A DNA stretch of 64,000 nucleotides from JANXUC01 sp964619065 (GCA_964619065.1 CAZUCC010000007.1:34901-98900), one strand, 5' to 3'; positions 34,248-43,859 are shown, counted from the stretch's first letter. Notes: generated by a model from the sequence alone, not told the origin. A program made the numbers and translations.

Positions 34248-35786
34248 ATGAAAGCTCTTCACCTCAACGGAAACGACCTCACACTCGAGGAAGTCCGCGA
34301 AGTCGCTTTGGAGTACCGCCCCGTTCTCTTAGACCCCGATGCCCGCGAGGCTGTGCAGCGCGCTCGCGTGGTTGTGGACACGCTGGTGGAAAAAGACGAA
34401 GTCGCCTACGCAATTACCACGGGAGTCGGCAAACTCAGTGACGTCAAGATTCAGGGTGAGCAGATTCGCCAGTTGCAGATCAACCTGGTCCGTTCGCACT
34501 GCGTCGGAGTCGGTGAGCCGCTCTCCATTCCGGAAACGCGCGCCATGATGCTTCTGCGCGCCAACTCGCTGGCCAAGGGCTTTTCCGGCATTCGGACCGC
34601 GACCCTGGACACACTGTGCGAAATGTTGAACCGCGGCGTGATTCCAGTTGTACCCTCGCAGGGCAGCGTTGGCGCGAGTGGAGACCTCGCTCCGCTCGCC
34701 CATGTTGCGCTTGCCCTGGTCGGCGAAGGCGAATGCTGGGGAGAAAAGGGTGGAAGTCGAATTCCTGCCGCTGAAGCCCAGAAGAAAGCTGGCATTGAGC
34801 CCGTCACGCTAGAATCGAAAGAGGCGGTTTCGCTCATCAATGGCACGCAGGCGATGCTCGCGTGCGGTACGCTCGCCTGGCTCGCGGCCGAGACCCTCAC
34901 CGATTCCGCTGACGTGATTGCTTCGCTCTCTCTGGATGCTCTCAAAGGCACAGACGCAGCCTTCGATGAGCGTATTCATAAAGCACGTCCGCATCCCGGC
35001 CAGATTCAAACCGCGGCCAATCTGCGTAAACTTCTGGAAGGCAGCGCGATTCGTGAATCTCATCGTAACTGCGGCAAGGTGCAGGACGCTTATTCGCTGC
35101 GTTGCATTCCACAAGTCCATGGGGCTGTCCGCGACGTACTTGAATATTGCCGTTCTGCATTTGAGACAGAAGCAAACTCCGCCGTCGACAATCCGCTGGT
35201 CTTCGCTAAGAACCCGAAGCAGATGGATGGTGAAGGAGATGTCATCTCAGGTGGCAATTTCCACGGCGAACCCATGGCTTTTGCGCTGGATTTCCTGGCC
35301 ATTGCTCTGAGCGCGCTAGCGGGAATTTCCGAGCGCCGCCTGGAGCGTATGGTGAACCCCGCTCTCAGCGAAGGCCTCCCGCCGTTCCTTGCTCCGGGCG
35401 CGGGCCTCAACTCCGGATTCATGATGGCGCAAGTGACAGCCGCCGCTCTGGTGAGCGAGAACAAGATCTACGCGCACCCTGCGTCGGTGGATTCCATTAC
35501 CACCTCGGGCAATAAAGAGGATTTCGTCTCCATGGGCATGACCGCCGCCATTAAACTCAAGCGCGTCGTCGAAAATACTCGGAATATTTTGGCAATCGAA
35601 GCGATGGCCGCCGCACAGGCAGTGGACTTTCTTGCGCCACTGAAGCCCTCGAAGCGGGGACAGGCCGCACAGGCCGCCATCCGCGCCGTGTCTCCACCCA
35701 TCGAAAAGGATCGAGTCATGTCGGGCGATTTTGCCCGAATTTCGGAACTCATCACCAGTGGCAAATTGGCGGACGTACTGCGATAG
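34248..35786 (+). CDS. hutH: Histidine ammonia-lyase
   Basis: A 512-residue enzyme converting histidine to urocanate and ammonia. The cofactor MIO is made from A143-S144-G145 in QGSVGASGDLAPLAH; the active-site Tyr is Y54 in YAITTGVGKL. Further family blocks are SLINGTQAML, QDAYSLRC and a C-terminal ISGNKEDFVSMG-like stretch (TTSGNKEDFVSMG). No other hut gene (hutU, hutI, hutG) is present nearby, so the rest of the pathway must lie elsewhere. No obvious ribosome site is seen before the ATG. A short GTCGCC/GGCGAC hairpin (34142-34156) lies in the leader. Confidence 0.95.
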   Translation: MKALHLNGNDLTLEEVREVALEYRPVLLDPDAREAVQRARVVVDTLVEKDEVAYAITTGVGKLSDVKIQGEQIRQLQINLVRSHCVGVGEPLSIPETRAMMLLRANSLAKGFSGIRTATLDTLCEMLNRGVIPVVPSQGSVGASGDLAPLAHVALALVGEGECWGEKGGSRIPAAEAQKKAGIEPVTLESKEAVSLINGTQAMLACGTLAWLAAETLTDSADVIASLSLDALKGTDAAFDERIHKARPHPGQIQTAANLRKLLEGSAIRESHRNCGKVQDAYSLRCIPQVHGAVRDVLEYCRSAFETEANSAVDNPLVFAKNPKQMDGEGDVISGGNFHGEPMAFALDFLAIALSALAGISERRLERMVNPALSEGLPPFLAPGAGLNSGFMMAQVTAAALVSENKIYAHPASVDSITTSGNKEDFVSMGMTAAIKLKRVVENTRNILAIEAMAAAQAVDFLAPLKPSKRGQAAQAAIRAVSPPIEKDRVMSGDFARISELITSGKLADVLR

Positions 35787-35885
35787 ATTGGGCATCCGGG
35801 CTCCGGAAGCCGAGTTTTCGCGCCGTTCCCTGTGGTACCATTTCGCTTCCTATTCTCGCGCACCTAGCGCGGACACGGAGCACGC

Positions 35886-37151
35886 ATGACCGGAAGCGGA
35901 ATGAAGGAGACGCTCGGAGTCCTCTTAGCCGGTGGCGCTGGCGAACGCTTGTATCCTCTAACCCGCGATCGCGCCAAGCCCGCAGTGACTTTCGGCGGCA
36001 ACTACCGCATCATCGATATCACGCTTTCGAACTGCGTCAATTCCGATCTTCGCCGCGTCTACATCCTGACTCAATACAAAGCTCTTTCGCTCAACCGCCA
36101 AATCCGCGAAGGCTGGAACATCGTCGCCCGCGAAATGGGTGAGTTTGTTGAAATCCTGCCTCCGATGAAGCGCGTCAGCGATAACTGGTATATGGGCACG
36201 GCGGACGCCGTTTACCAGAACATCTACTCCATTGGCTCCGAGCAGCCCAAACACGTGCTCATTCTTTCCGGCGATCACATTTACAAGATGGACTACCGGA
36301 AGATGCTGCAGCAGCACAACGATTGCGGAGCGGACCTGACGCTGGCCACGCTGTTGATGCCTCCGGGGGACTGTGCGCGTTTTGGTGTGGTCGAAGTCGA
36401 CAGCGACAGCCGGATCACCGGCTTCCAGGAAAAGCCGCAGCAAACGGAAATTCGCTCGCCCTACAATCCTTCCATGGTTTCTGTTTCCATGGGGATTTAC
36501 TTGTTTAACACCGATGTTCTGATTCCAGTACTCCTAAAAGACGCCGAGGATCCTTCCTCCAGCCATGATTTTGGCAAGGACATTCTGCCGAAAATGGTGG
36601 ACGAGTACCGGGTCTATGCCTACAACTTCGAGGACGAGAATAAGAAGGAAGCCTTGTATTGGCGCGACGTGGGTACGCTCGAGGCCTACTACGACGCCAA
36701 CATGGATATGGTGTCGGTGTCCCCCGTGTTCAATCTCTACGATGCCGATTGGCCGATTCGCACGCACCAACGGCAGTATCCGCCGGCGAAGTTTGTCTTC
36801 GCGGAAGAGGGACGCACGGGCACGGCGCTCGATTCGATCGTGTCGGCAGGCTGCATCGTCTCAGGTGGCATGGTGAAAGGGTGCATTCTCTCGCCCAACG
36901 TGCGCGTAAATTCCTATTCGGAAGTGGAGTCGAGTATTTTGTTTCACGACGTGAACATCGGACGGCATTGCAAGATCCGCCGCGCCATCATTGACCGTGA
37001 CGTGCACATTCCAGAAGGCACAACGATTGGATACGACGCGGCCGCCGACAAGTCCCGGTATTTCGTTACGGAAACGGGTATCACCGTGGTGACGCGGGAC
37101 TACTCGCTCTTCGAAAATCCGGTGACCGTGGATTACTTTACGCCGGAGTAG
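35886..37151 (+). CDS. glgC: Glucose-1-phosphate adenylyltransferase
   Basis: A 421-residue enzyme forming ADP-glucose from ATP and glucose-1-phosphate, the committed step of glycogen synthesis. The start ATG has GGAG 6 bases upstream. The nucleotidyltransferase part shows LLAGGAGERLYPLT, RAKPAVTFGGNYRIID and SGDHIYKMDY; FQEKP and DFGKDILP are in place; a left-handed beta helix follows (from about residue 300), the allosteric domain. It ends 15 bp before the convergent aminotransferase stop. No other glg gene is in the window. Confidence 0.96.
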   Translation: MTGSGMKETLGVLLAGGAGERLYPLTRDRAKPAVTFGGNYRIIDITLSNCVNSDLRRVYILTQYKALSLNRQIREGWNIVAREMGEFVEILPPMKRVSDNWYMGTADAVYQNIYSIGSEQPKHVLILSGDHIYKMDYRKMLQQHNDCGADLTLATLLMPPGDCARFGVVEVDSDSRITGFQEKPQQTEIRSPYNPSMVSVSMGIYLFNTDVLIPVLLKDAEDPSSSHDFGKDILPKMVDEYRVYAYNFEDENKKEALYWRDVGTLEAYYDANMDMVSVSPVFNLYDADWPIRTHQRQYPPAKFVFAEEGRTGTALDSIVSAGCIVSGGMVKGCILSPNVRVNSYSEVESSILFHDVNIGRHCKIRRAIIDRDVHIPEGTTIGYDAAADKSRYFVTETGITVVTRDYSLFENPVTVDYFTPE

Positions 37152-37166
37152 GGGTTCAGACCTTCC

Positions 37167-38378
37167 CTACAGGTAACGCTCCCGCATAAATTCCTGAATC
37201 GCCGTGTAAGCGCGTGTCAAGATCTCCTCGTTTGGCAGGAACACAATACGGAAGTGTTTCGTCCCCGCGCGCTGTCCGAAACCGCTTCCATGCACGGTGA
37301 GAACGTGCTTCTGCAACAGCAGTTCCTTGCAGAAGACGTCGTCGCCTTCGGGAATATCGATGCGCGGAAACGCATAGAACGCACCGCGCGGCGCTACGCA
37401 GCTCACCCGCGGATGCGACTTGCACCACTGCACGGTGACATCTCGCCGCGAGCGCATGCGGTCGCGCACATCGATCAGATGATCCTGCGGGCCTTCCAGG
37501 GCCGCCTTGATCGCAGACTGCATCGGCTGATTCGCTGAAAGACGCGAGCGCAACAGCTTGTGCACGCCCTCAACATAAGGCTTCAGCGCCGCTGGATCCC
37601 CACTCACAATCCCCCAACCCATGCGCCATCCCGGCGCCAAGTAATTCTTCGATAACCCGCCAAACGTAACGCACGGAACATCCGGCGCAATGCTGGCGAA
37701 GGCCACATGCTCTTCGCCATCATCCAAAATCAGCTTGTCGTAAATTTCGTCGGCAAAGACCACCAGACTGTGCTCGCGGGCGAGTTCTGCAATCGCTTCC
37801 AGCATTCGCCGCGAATACAGCGCCCCCGTCGGATTGTTGGGATTAATCAGCACAATTGCCCGCGTCCGCGGTGAAATCTTCTTACGGATATCGTCGAGAT
37901 CGGGCTGCCAGGCGTCGTCTTCATTCAGGTCGTAGAGATTGAGCGGGACCTCCAGCTTGGCGAGGACGGCGGAATATAAAGGATAGTCCGGGCACGGTGT
38001 GAGCACGTTCTCGCCAGGGTTGAGCAGAGCCGTGAGACAGAGATCGACAGTTTCGCTGACACCCTGTGTGACGAACACGCTTTGCACGCTGGTAATCTTC
38101 TTCCGCGCAGCTTCGTGCCGGATCGCGGTGAGAGCCTCGTCGATTCCCAGCGAAGCCGCGTACCCGTTCTTTCCGTCACGCATAGCCTTGTGCACAGCTT
38201 CGATCATGTGTGCGGGCGTTGCGAAATCGAAGCTGAGAGGATCGCCAATATTCAGTGGCAGGATCTTGTGACCGTCACGAGCCAGCTTGTCGGCGAGAAC
38301 GGCCATGTCCCGGATGGCGTAACGCACATTCTCCAGGCGCTGTGCTGCGGTGATGTCGTGGGCGTGAGTCATGGGCAT
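37167..38378 (-). CDS. Alanine-type PLP aminotransferase (AlaA-like)
   Basis: A 403-residue fold type I aminotransferase. It has the opening LPLNIGDPLSFDFATP, N-N-P-T-G in LINPNNPTGALYSRR, DEIYDKLI, and the PLP lysine in FGGLSKNYLAPGWRMGW, the pattern of AlaA/AlaT enzymes that make alanine from pyruvate and glutamate. Substrate assignment is from family likeness. A decayed copy of its first 23 codons and its upstream region occurs at 45644-45775. Another class I/II aminotransferase of different type is at 22378. Confidence 0.9.
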   Translation of the reverse strand: MPMTHAHDITAAQRLENVRYAIRDMAVLADKLARDGHKILPLNIGDPLSFDFATPAHMIEAVHKAMRDGKNGYAASLGIDEALTAIRHEAARKKITSVQSVFVTQGVSETVDLCLTALLNPGENVLTPCPDYPLYSAVLAKLEVPLNLYDLNEDDAWQPDLDDIRKKISPRTRAIVLINPNNPTGALYSRRMLEAIAELAREHSLVVFADEIYDKLILDDGEEHVAFASIAPDVPCVTFGGLSKNYLAPGWRMGWGIVSGDPAALKPYVEGVHKLLRSRLSANQPMQSAIKAALEGPQDHLIDVRDRMRSRRDVTVQWCKSHPRVSCVAPRGAFYAFPRIDIPEGDDVFCKELLLQKHVLTVHGSGFGQRAGTKHFRIVFLPNEEILTRAYTAIQEFMRERYL

Positions 38379-38442
38379 AGTTCAAACCCCTTGCAGGTCG
38401 TTCATTTGCAGACTATCGATCTGTATTGTACGGGACTCGGCG
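38311..38442. repeat. Left copy of a 132-bp direct repeat
   Basis: Covers the first codons of the alanine-type aminotransferase and the sequence upstream of its ATG, ending in GACTCGGCG. It aligns with 45644-45775 at roughly 90% identity in the same orientation. This copy keeps the reading frame. Confidence 0.85.
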
Positions 38443-38448
38443 TATTCA

Positions 38449-39039
38449 TCACAGTTCCGCGATCAGTTCCTCAATCTTCCGCTCCGGCAGAAAATACATT
38501 GCAGGGATGAGGAGAAAAATGAAAAACGACAGAGAGATGTGAACAAACGCCAGGGGAACGGACGAGGCATACAGCACACTCGCCCACATGCTCTTATGCA
38601 GTGCGCGGCGGTTTTGTTCCCGAGCGCTCACATGGCCGTGGGGATCGCGCGTAATGGCAAGCCGCAACAGCGTGAAAGCAACGGCGGCGAGTGTCAGCAC
38701 CAAGCCGTAGGCGGCGACCGCAAGCGGCGCACCGTGCGTCTGTCCCAGGAAGGCCGTGACAAACGGAATCAGAGACATCCAAAACAGCAGGTTGTTATTC
38801 GCCCAGAGCAGACTAGCGCTGGAGTGCTTCGCCAAATGCATCATGTGGTGATGATTCACCCACATGATGGCGACGATCAGGAAGCTCAGCGCATAACTGA
38901 GCAGAGTCGGTACCGCCGCCTTGATCGCGGGAAGGCTCGCGCTCATGGGCATCTTCAATTCCAGCACCATAACGGTCAGAATGATTGCAATCACACCGTC
39001 ACTAAACGCCTCGATCCGGTTGGTGCCCATGGTCTGCAT
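38449..39039 (-). CDS. TMEM175-like integral membrane protein (DUF1211)
   Basis: A protein of about 196 residues with six hydrophobic segments and the family signature RIEAFSDGVIAIILTVMVLEL near its start, the (R/K)xxxFSDGVxAIxxT motif of the TMEM175 potassium-channel family. Bacterial members are K+-selective, leak-type channels. Start codons at 39039 and 39030 are both possible. It lies downstream of the kinase gene on the same strand (about 85 bp), so co-transcription is possible. Confidence 0.88.
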   Translation of the reverse strand: MQTMGTNRIEAFSDGVIAIILTVMVLELKMPMSASLPAIKAAVPTLLSYALSFLIVAIMWVNHHHMMHLAKHSSASLLWANNNLLFWMSLIPFVTAFLGQTHGAPLAVAAYGLVLTLAAVAFTLLRLAITRDPHGHVSAREQNRRALHKSMWASVLYASSVPLAFVHISLSFFIFLLIPAMYFLPERKIEELIAEL

Positions 39040-39123
39040 GCGGAGGTTGTGCTCCGACCGTATTTTACGGTACACGCCAGCCGAAGAAAAAAAGATACTG
39101 CTAAGTGAGACGGTCGTCCTCGC

Positions 39124-41796
39124 TCATTCGGAGCTTGACCTGCCCAGCTCGGCGCGGAACTTTTTTTCTTGCTCTGGCTGGTGAAGCGCTGCGTACTCGG
39201 TCACAAGGTCTTTGCGAGCCGTCTGCAGCCACTTTACCGTCGGACTGGTCTGCTTCTTCACGATTTCATAGCCGGCGAGGCTCTCCTGTTGCGCGTCAGT
39301 GAAGCGGCGCTCGCCAAGCAGCGCAGTTCCAAGCCGGATGCGCGCGATTCCGACCGTAAGGTGATCGGCAGGAAGCGTTTTGGCGTAAATCAGAAGCGCG
39401 TCACGAAAGAGGCGTTCGGCACGGACGTACTCCTTGTGTTCAACGTAGACGCCGGCCAGGTTCGACTCAACAATTCCGATGCGAGAGTGCTTATCACCGT
39501 AAATCGATCGGTAAACGTCCAGCGCGCGTGTAAAGTAAGTTGCCGCGTCGTTGAGCTTGCCCTGGCGCACAGCCACGTTGCCCAGCTCATTGAGCGCGTA
39601 CGCGACCTTATCGGGCACAGGCTCGTGAAGATGTTCCAGGATTACAAGCGATTGTTGAAGCAAGTCGGCTGCCTCGTCAAAGCGTTGCTGGTAGGTCAGC
39701 GATTGGCCGAGGATGGTCATGGTGTCGGCCGTCTCGGGGTGGTTCTTGCCGTACCAGGACTGGACAATGTCCAAAGCCTTACGGTTATAGTGCTCGGCTT
39801 CGACGTAGTTGCCCAATTGGAACTGAATGCTGCCGAGATTCAGTAGAGTGTCGGCCACCATGGGATGGCGCTCGCCGTAGAGTTGAGTTTGCATTGCCAG
39901 TACGCGACGATTGAGAGCATCGCTAATGTCGTAGTGACCGGTATAGAAATGCGAATTGGCCAGCTCCGAGAGGCTGGCGGAGAGATCGGCTGTGGGCACG
40001 CCGGGCGCCGATTGTCGCTGCACCGCTTCGTCGAGCACGTGAATGGCTTGGTCGTAGTTGCCGCGACCCTCCAGCACCTTGCCCAGAGCGAAGGTAGCGT
40101 TGGCCACGGCAGGATGGTTGGGTGGCAAATGGCGTTTGGTCATGTCGAGGCCATCACGAGCCAGGCGTTCTGCTTCCTCGTATTTGGCTTCGTCGGAGCG
40201 CAGCAGAGCGAGTGCAACGAGGCTATCGGCGACGGCACGATGATCCGGACCAAAGAGCTGTTTGCGTTGGTCAAGGGCGGAGAGGAGCAGTGAATCAGCG
40301 CGGTCGAACTTGCCCAGCTTCTGGTAAATGCCGGACAGGGTCTGGCGGAGTTCGGCCTGGACTTCGGGTTCTCCACCGAGCGCCTGGGCCTCTTGCACAC
40401 CCCGATCCAGCAGAGTGAGCACGCGTAAATCGTCGGAAGGACCAGCCGCTTCATCGCCTCCCTGGAACAGATTGAGCATGAAGCGTTGAATACGTGCGGT
40501 CCTTGCGGCTTCTGCGAGCGCGGCGTCGCGGGCTGTCGCCAGCCGGAGGGTAAAGACGGTTACCATACCAATGATCAAAGTCATCACCAAGGCCGCGGAA
40601 GCGACCGCGCGCTTGTTGCGGCGGACAAATTTGCCGAGCTTGTACGTGAAGTTGTCTGGTCGAGCTTCGAGGGGCTCGTCGTTCAAGTAGTGATCAATAT
40701 CCCGCATCAGCGCTTCTACCGAGCGGTATCGGCGCAGCGGATCCTTGTGCATTGCGGTGAGACAGAGCACATCAAGATCCGTCCACGCCGCCTTGCCGAC
40801 TGATGGGTCGTTCATTCCAGATGGATCGTTCGTGCCGGGCACTCCTGCAGTCTGCCGGGCTGACGTCGACGGCTTTTCCGGGTCGTGCTCCACGATGACC
40901 GTCTCAGCCTCCGCCGGTGTCATGTTCGACAGGTCGAAAGGACGTCGTCCCGCCAACAGTTCGTACAGAATCACGCCGAGGGAATAAACATCCGTGTGGA
41001 CGCCTACACGCTCGCCGCGGATTTGCTCTGGCGCCGCATAGGCGGGCGTCATGAGCCGCAAACCCGTTAGTGTTTGATCCATCCCTGTTTGACCCGACGC
41101 AACCTCCAGGCTCTCGATCTGCTTGGCAATGCCAAAGTCGAGGAGACGAACAGCTCCGTCAGATTTGACGAAGATGTTCGAGGGCTTCAGATCGCGATGG
41201 ATGACGGCGTGACTATGCGCATATTGCACCGCCTCGCAAACGCACCGCAGTAATCGCAGACGCTCGTCCACGGAGCAGGCATGCTGGGAGCAGTATTCCG
41301 TGAGAGGAACGCCCTCTACATACTCCATGACAAACCACGGGGTTCCATCAGAGAGGGTGTCGGCGTCGTAGAGTCGCGCGATTAAGGGATGGTTGAGTTG
41401 CGCCAGCATCCGCTGCTCACTGGCGAAGCGTTCGCGCCGCGCCGGGGAGAGCCAGGCATCGCGCAGAACCTTGATGGCGACTAGGCTGCCCAAGTCTTGC
41501 CGCTCCGCGAGATACACCACGCCCATCCCGCCTTCGCCTAGCACTCGCTGCAGATGGTAATGCCCGATTTCCTTCGGCAACGGCGCTTCGCGCAGGATTT
41601 GGTGCGCAATTTCGCCGACGTCGCGGCCCAACAAAGAAGAGTCACGGGCATCTTCGCGGAGCAGACTCAATACCTCCGCGATAAGCCTGTCATCGGAGCC
41701 GCACGCGGTATTCAAGAAGGCACGCTGCTCGGACTTTGGAAGGTCCGCCGCGTCGTGAAAGAGTGCCTGGATTTTTTCCCAGCGGGTGCTATCCAT
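39124..41796 (-). CDS. Membrane Ser/Thr protein kinase with TPR domain
   Basis: An 890-residue PknB-type kinase. Residues 1-70 form the small helical segment (RWEKIQALFHDAADLP) usual before acidobacterial kinases. The kinase domain holds GEGGMG (88-92), K109, H200-R-D202, and D220-F-G, so it should be active. A Pro/Ser-rich insertion lies near residue 320. One membrane segment (about 408-428) is followed by a coiled stretch and a tandem TPR array to the end, outside the membrane if topology is standard. It is preceded 59 bp upstream by an ECF sigma gene, a recurring ECF-kinase pairing in Acidobacteria and Planctomycetes. Confidence 0.93.
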   Translation of the reverse strand: MDSTRWEKIQALFHDAADLPKSEQRAFLNTACGSDDRLIAEVLSLLREDARDSSLLGRDVGEIAHQILREAPLPKEIGHYHLQRVLGEGGMGVVYLAERQDLGSLVAIKVLRDAWLSPARRERFASEQRMLAQLNHPLIARLYDADTLSDGTPWFVMEYVEGVPLTEYCSQHACSVDERLRLLRCVCEAVQYAHSHAVIHRDLKPSNIFVKSDGAVRLLDFGIAKQIESLEVASGQTGMDQTLTGLRLMTPAYAAPEQIRGERVGVHTDVYSLGVILYELLAGRRPFDLSNMTPAEAETVIVEHDPEKPSTSARQTAGVPGTNDPSGMNDPSVGKAAWTDLDVLCLTAMHKDPLRRYRSVEALMRDIDHYLNDEPLEARPDNFTYKLGKFVRRNKRAVASAALVMTLIIGMVTVFTLRLATARDAALAEAARTARIQRFMLNLFQGGDEAAGPSDDLRVLTLLDRGVQEAQALGGEPEVQAELRQTLSGIYQKLGKFDRADSLLLSALDQRKQLFGPDHRAVADSLVALALLRSDEAKYEEAERLARDGLDMTKRHLPPNHPAVANATFALGKVLEGRGNYDQAIHVLDEAVQRQSAPGVPTADLSASLSELANSHFYTGHYDISDALNRRVLAMQTQLYGERHPMVADTLLNLGSIQFQLGNYVEAEHYNRKALDIVQSWYGKNHPETADTMTILGQSLTYQQRFDEAADLLQQSLVILEHLHEPVPDKVAYALNELGNVAVRQGKLNDAATYFTRALDVYRSIYGDKHSRIGIVESNLAGVYVEHKEYVRAERLFRDALLIYAKTLPADHLTVGIARIRLGTALLGERRFTDAQQESLAGYEIVKKQTSPTVKWLQTARKDLVTEYAALHQPEQEKKFRAELGRSSSE

Positions 41797-41855
41797 CGTC
41801 AGATCCCAGGAAAGCAGTTCAGAACTGTATTAGCCGTCCCTATCGGGTGCCCTTA

Positions 41856-42434
41856 TCAGGTTTCCTTGCGCAGTTCGTGCGCCAGCCACGCCTTGGCCGC
41901 GCGCCAATCGCGCAGAATCGTAGCCTCTGACATTTCCAGCAACTCCGCGGTTTCGCTGACATCGAGACCGCCAAAGAATCTGCTTTCCACCATCAGCGCC
42001 TGCCGTGGATTGATGCGGGCCAGCTCTTCCAGCGCATTGTCCAACGCGAGAACTTCCTTCCCGCATTCCGCCGTAGCCGTCAGCGATTCGTCGAAGGTGA
42101 TGACGGCGACCTCTCCACCCCGTTTGTGTGCATTGCGGCGCCGCGCCGCCTCCACCAATACCTGGCGCATAGCCCGAGCTGCGATTCGTTTGAAGTGCAG
42201 TCGCGACGTCGAGGCGAAGCCCGGAGAACTTGCCAGCTTGACCCAAGCCTCATTGACCAGGGCTGTGGGATTCAGAGTCCCACCTTGGTCGCCACGCTTC
42301 ACGTTGGAGGCGAGGCGGCGCAGCTCCTCGTATGTCAAACTAAATAAGTCGTTGAGAGCGCGCCGTTCCTCGGATGTCTCATTCGAATCGGCACCCTCGA
42401 GTCCGGGTGCCATTCGAAAATTTTTCTGCAGCAT
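41856..42434 (-). CDS. ECF-type RNA polymerase sigma factor paired with kinase
   Basis: About 192 residues, ATG at 42434. Region 2 spans ALNDLFSLTYEELRRLASN to ALVNEAWVKLA; region 4 reads LARINPRQALMVESRFFGGL and the helix-turn-helix SETAELLEMSEATILRDWRAAKAWL. This long spaced form (TIGR02999/ECF SigL-like) usually lacks an anti-sigma and instead neighbours a Ser/Thr kinase that is believed to control it by phosphorylation. The kinase lies directly downstream. Its own leader contains a 41-bp sequence shared with the TIGR03803 gene at 43913. Confidence 0.9.
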   Translation of the reverse strand: MLQKNFRMAPGLEGADSNETSEERRALNDLFSLTYEELRRLASNVKRGDQGGTLNPTALVNEAWVKLASSPGFASTSRLHFKRIAARAMRQVLVEAARRRNAHKRGGEVAVITFDESLTATAECGKEVLALDNALEELARINPRQALMVESRFFGGLDVSETAELLEMSEATILRDWRAAKAWLAHELRKET

Positions 42435-42474
42435 GACGGTTTTTCCCGTTCTTGGACGCAATGCGTAGTGAGGC
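42434..42474. repeat. Shared leader element, copy 1 (at sigma factor start)
   Basis: Contains the 20-base core GACGCAATGCGTAGTGAGGC (42455-42474), identical at 43840-43859; over 41 bases about 34 match. The core includes ACGCAATGCGT, a palindrome but for its central base. It runs from the sigma start codon upstream. Confidence 0.7.
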
Positions 42475-42778
42475 CGACGACCAGGCAAAGAACGGGGGAG
42501 GATGCAAAAGCCCCGGACTGCTTCCGACGCCCAAAATGCTATCACTCTGGCCGCGCTCGCACAACTGCTTGAGCAAGGCCTGGCGAACACTACCGGTGAC
42601 GTGCAGAACAGCTTGCCGCCATGGGGATAAGCCAGTCTAGGACAAGCAACCTCGAAGAGCCGGTCCGGCTGGAGCTACCGAACAACTGAACCAATGCTCG
42701 CGGATACTATGACATTCCGCAACCTCTACAAGAAATCGCATTGGCAAGCGAAGGGTGGCATCTATGTGCATGGATACA
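42475..42778. other. Intergenic region between sigma factor and DUF817 gene
   Basis: About 300 bp with no gene recognised. The left end continues the weak similarity to the copy at 43860 (C.AC.ACC...GGGGGAGG); the rest shows neither a clear hairpin nor a promoter. Confidence 0.5.
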
Positions 42779-43654
42779 CTAGCCTTCTAGAGTAGTTTCG
42801 ACGATTTCAGTTTGCTGCGGCGAACGCGGGGCATGAACCAAAGAAACCAGAATAAAGCTGATGATCATCAGAAGAAGCCAGGAACCATACTTACTGAAAT
42901 AGACAAGCTGCCAGCCATTCCTCTGATGGGGATAGACCCATACGGTAGCGAAGGTGCCTATGTTCTCGGCGGCCCAGATGAAAAACGCGACCAAGCCGAA
43001 GCCTAGCAGTAAAGGCATGCGCCGAAACTTCTGATACGGGCGGTAATAAACCCAAGTCGGACCGAAGGCCGCCGCTACACCAATAAACAGTACGACGCGC
43101 AGATCCGGGATAAAGTGATGCGTAAAGAAATTGGCATAAATCAAAATGGCCAGAGCCACCGTAACGTATAAGTTGGGGTAGCGCGTGTACCGCACATCAA
43201 GAATCCGTGTGATCCGCGCCAGATAACTGCCTACCGATGCATACATGAAACCGGAGAAAAGTGGCACATGGCCGAGCCGGAAGAAATTGTTTTCGGGATA
43301 AGTCCACGAACCGACATTCGTCTTGAAAAGCTCCATCAAGGTACCGACGACATGAAAAATGAGAATAACCTTGGCTTCCCGAACGGTCTCCATGCGCAGG
43401 ATGAGCAAGAGTGCTTGTACGACAAGGGCGGACAGAAATAGAAAGTCATAACGCGCCAGCCATGCATGATGGGGCCAGAACCATTTTGTTAGCAGCACAA
43501 GACTTAAGATAATTCCGCCGAAGAGACATGCCCAGCCTTGTTTGAATCCAAAGAGGAAGAATTCCCATAAGAATCCCCTCAGCCTGCTTGTGGGAACATG
43601 GCTTTCAAGCCGGATACGGATTTCATGGAACCGAGTTTTTGTATAACTCAGCAT
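42779..43654 (-). CDS. DUF817 integral membrane protein
   Basis: A 291-residue protein with seven to eight hydrophobic segments. The family signature FFLFGFKQGWACLFGGIILSL lies near residues 31-51, and motifs such as VGSWTYPE, VPLFSGFMYASVGSYLAR and FIWAAENIGTFATVWVYPHQ are typical of DUF817. The function of the family is unknown. The DNA is noticeably more AT-rich than the neighbouring genes, consistent with acquisition. The open frame begins at ATG 43654 with no visible ribosome site. Confidence 0.88.
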   Translation of the reverse strand: MLSYTKTRFHEIRIRLESHVPTSRLRGFLWEFFLFGFKQGWACLFGGIILSLVLLTKWFWPHHAWLARYDFLFLSALVVQALLLILRMETVREAKVILIFHVVGTLMELFKTNVGSWTYPENNFFRLGHVPLFSGFMYASVGSYLARITRILDVRYTRYPNLYVTVALAILIYANFFTHHFIPDLRVVLFIGVAAAFGPTWVYYRPYQKFRRMPLLLGFGLVAFFIWAAENIGTFATVWVYPHQRNGWQLVYFSKYGSWLLLMIISFILVSLVHAPRSPQQTEIVETTLEG

Positions 43655-43818
43655 CCGTTAGGCTAACATTTTCCATCTTTCCACCTGCGAAGGCCTCTGC
43701 CGCCTTTCCGCAAGAAAATAGGGTCAGTTCCGTCTGTCCCCGAATTTCCGAGTTCGCTCTTCCATTTTTGGCCAATCATCCCTGTTTGCGACGTCATTCG
43801 AGAATTTTCCAGCGTCCG

Positions 43819-43859
43819 TGATAGTTTTTCATGCTGTTTGACGCAATGCGTAGTGAGGC
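43819..43859. repeat. Shared leader element, copy 2 (upstream of TIGR03803 gene)
   Basis: Second copy of the 41-base element; core 43840-43859. It ends 53 bp before the ATG of the secreted protein at 43913. Same plus-strand orientation as copy 1, although the two following genes run in opposite directions. Confidence 0.7.

Noticed and set aside
36565..36876. Extra open frames inside glgC
   Set aside because: Overlapping frames in a well-conserved gene with no signals of their own.
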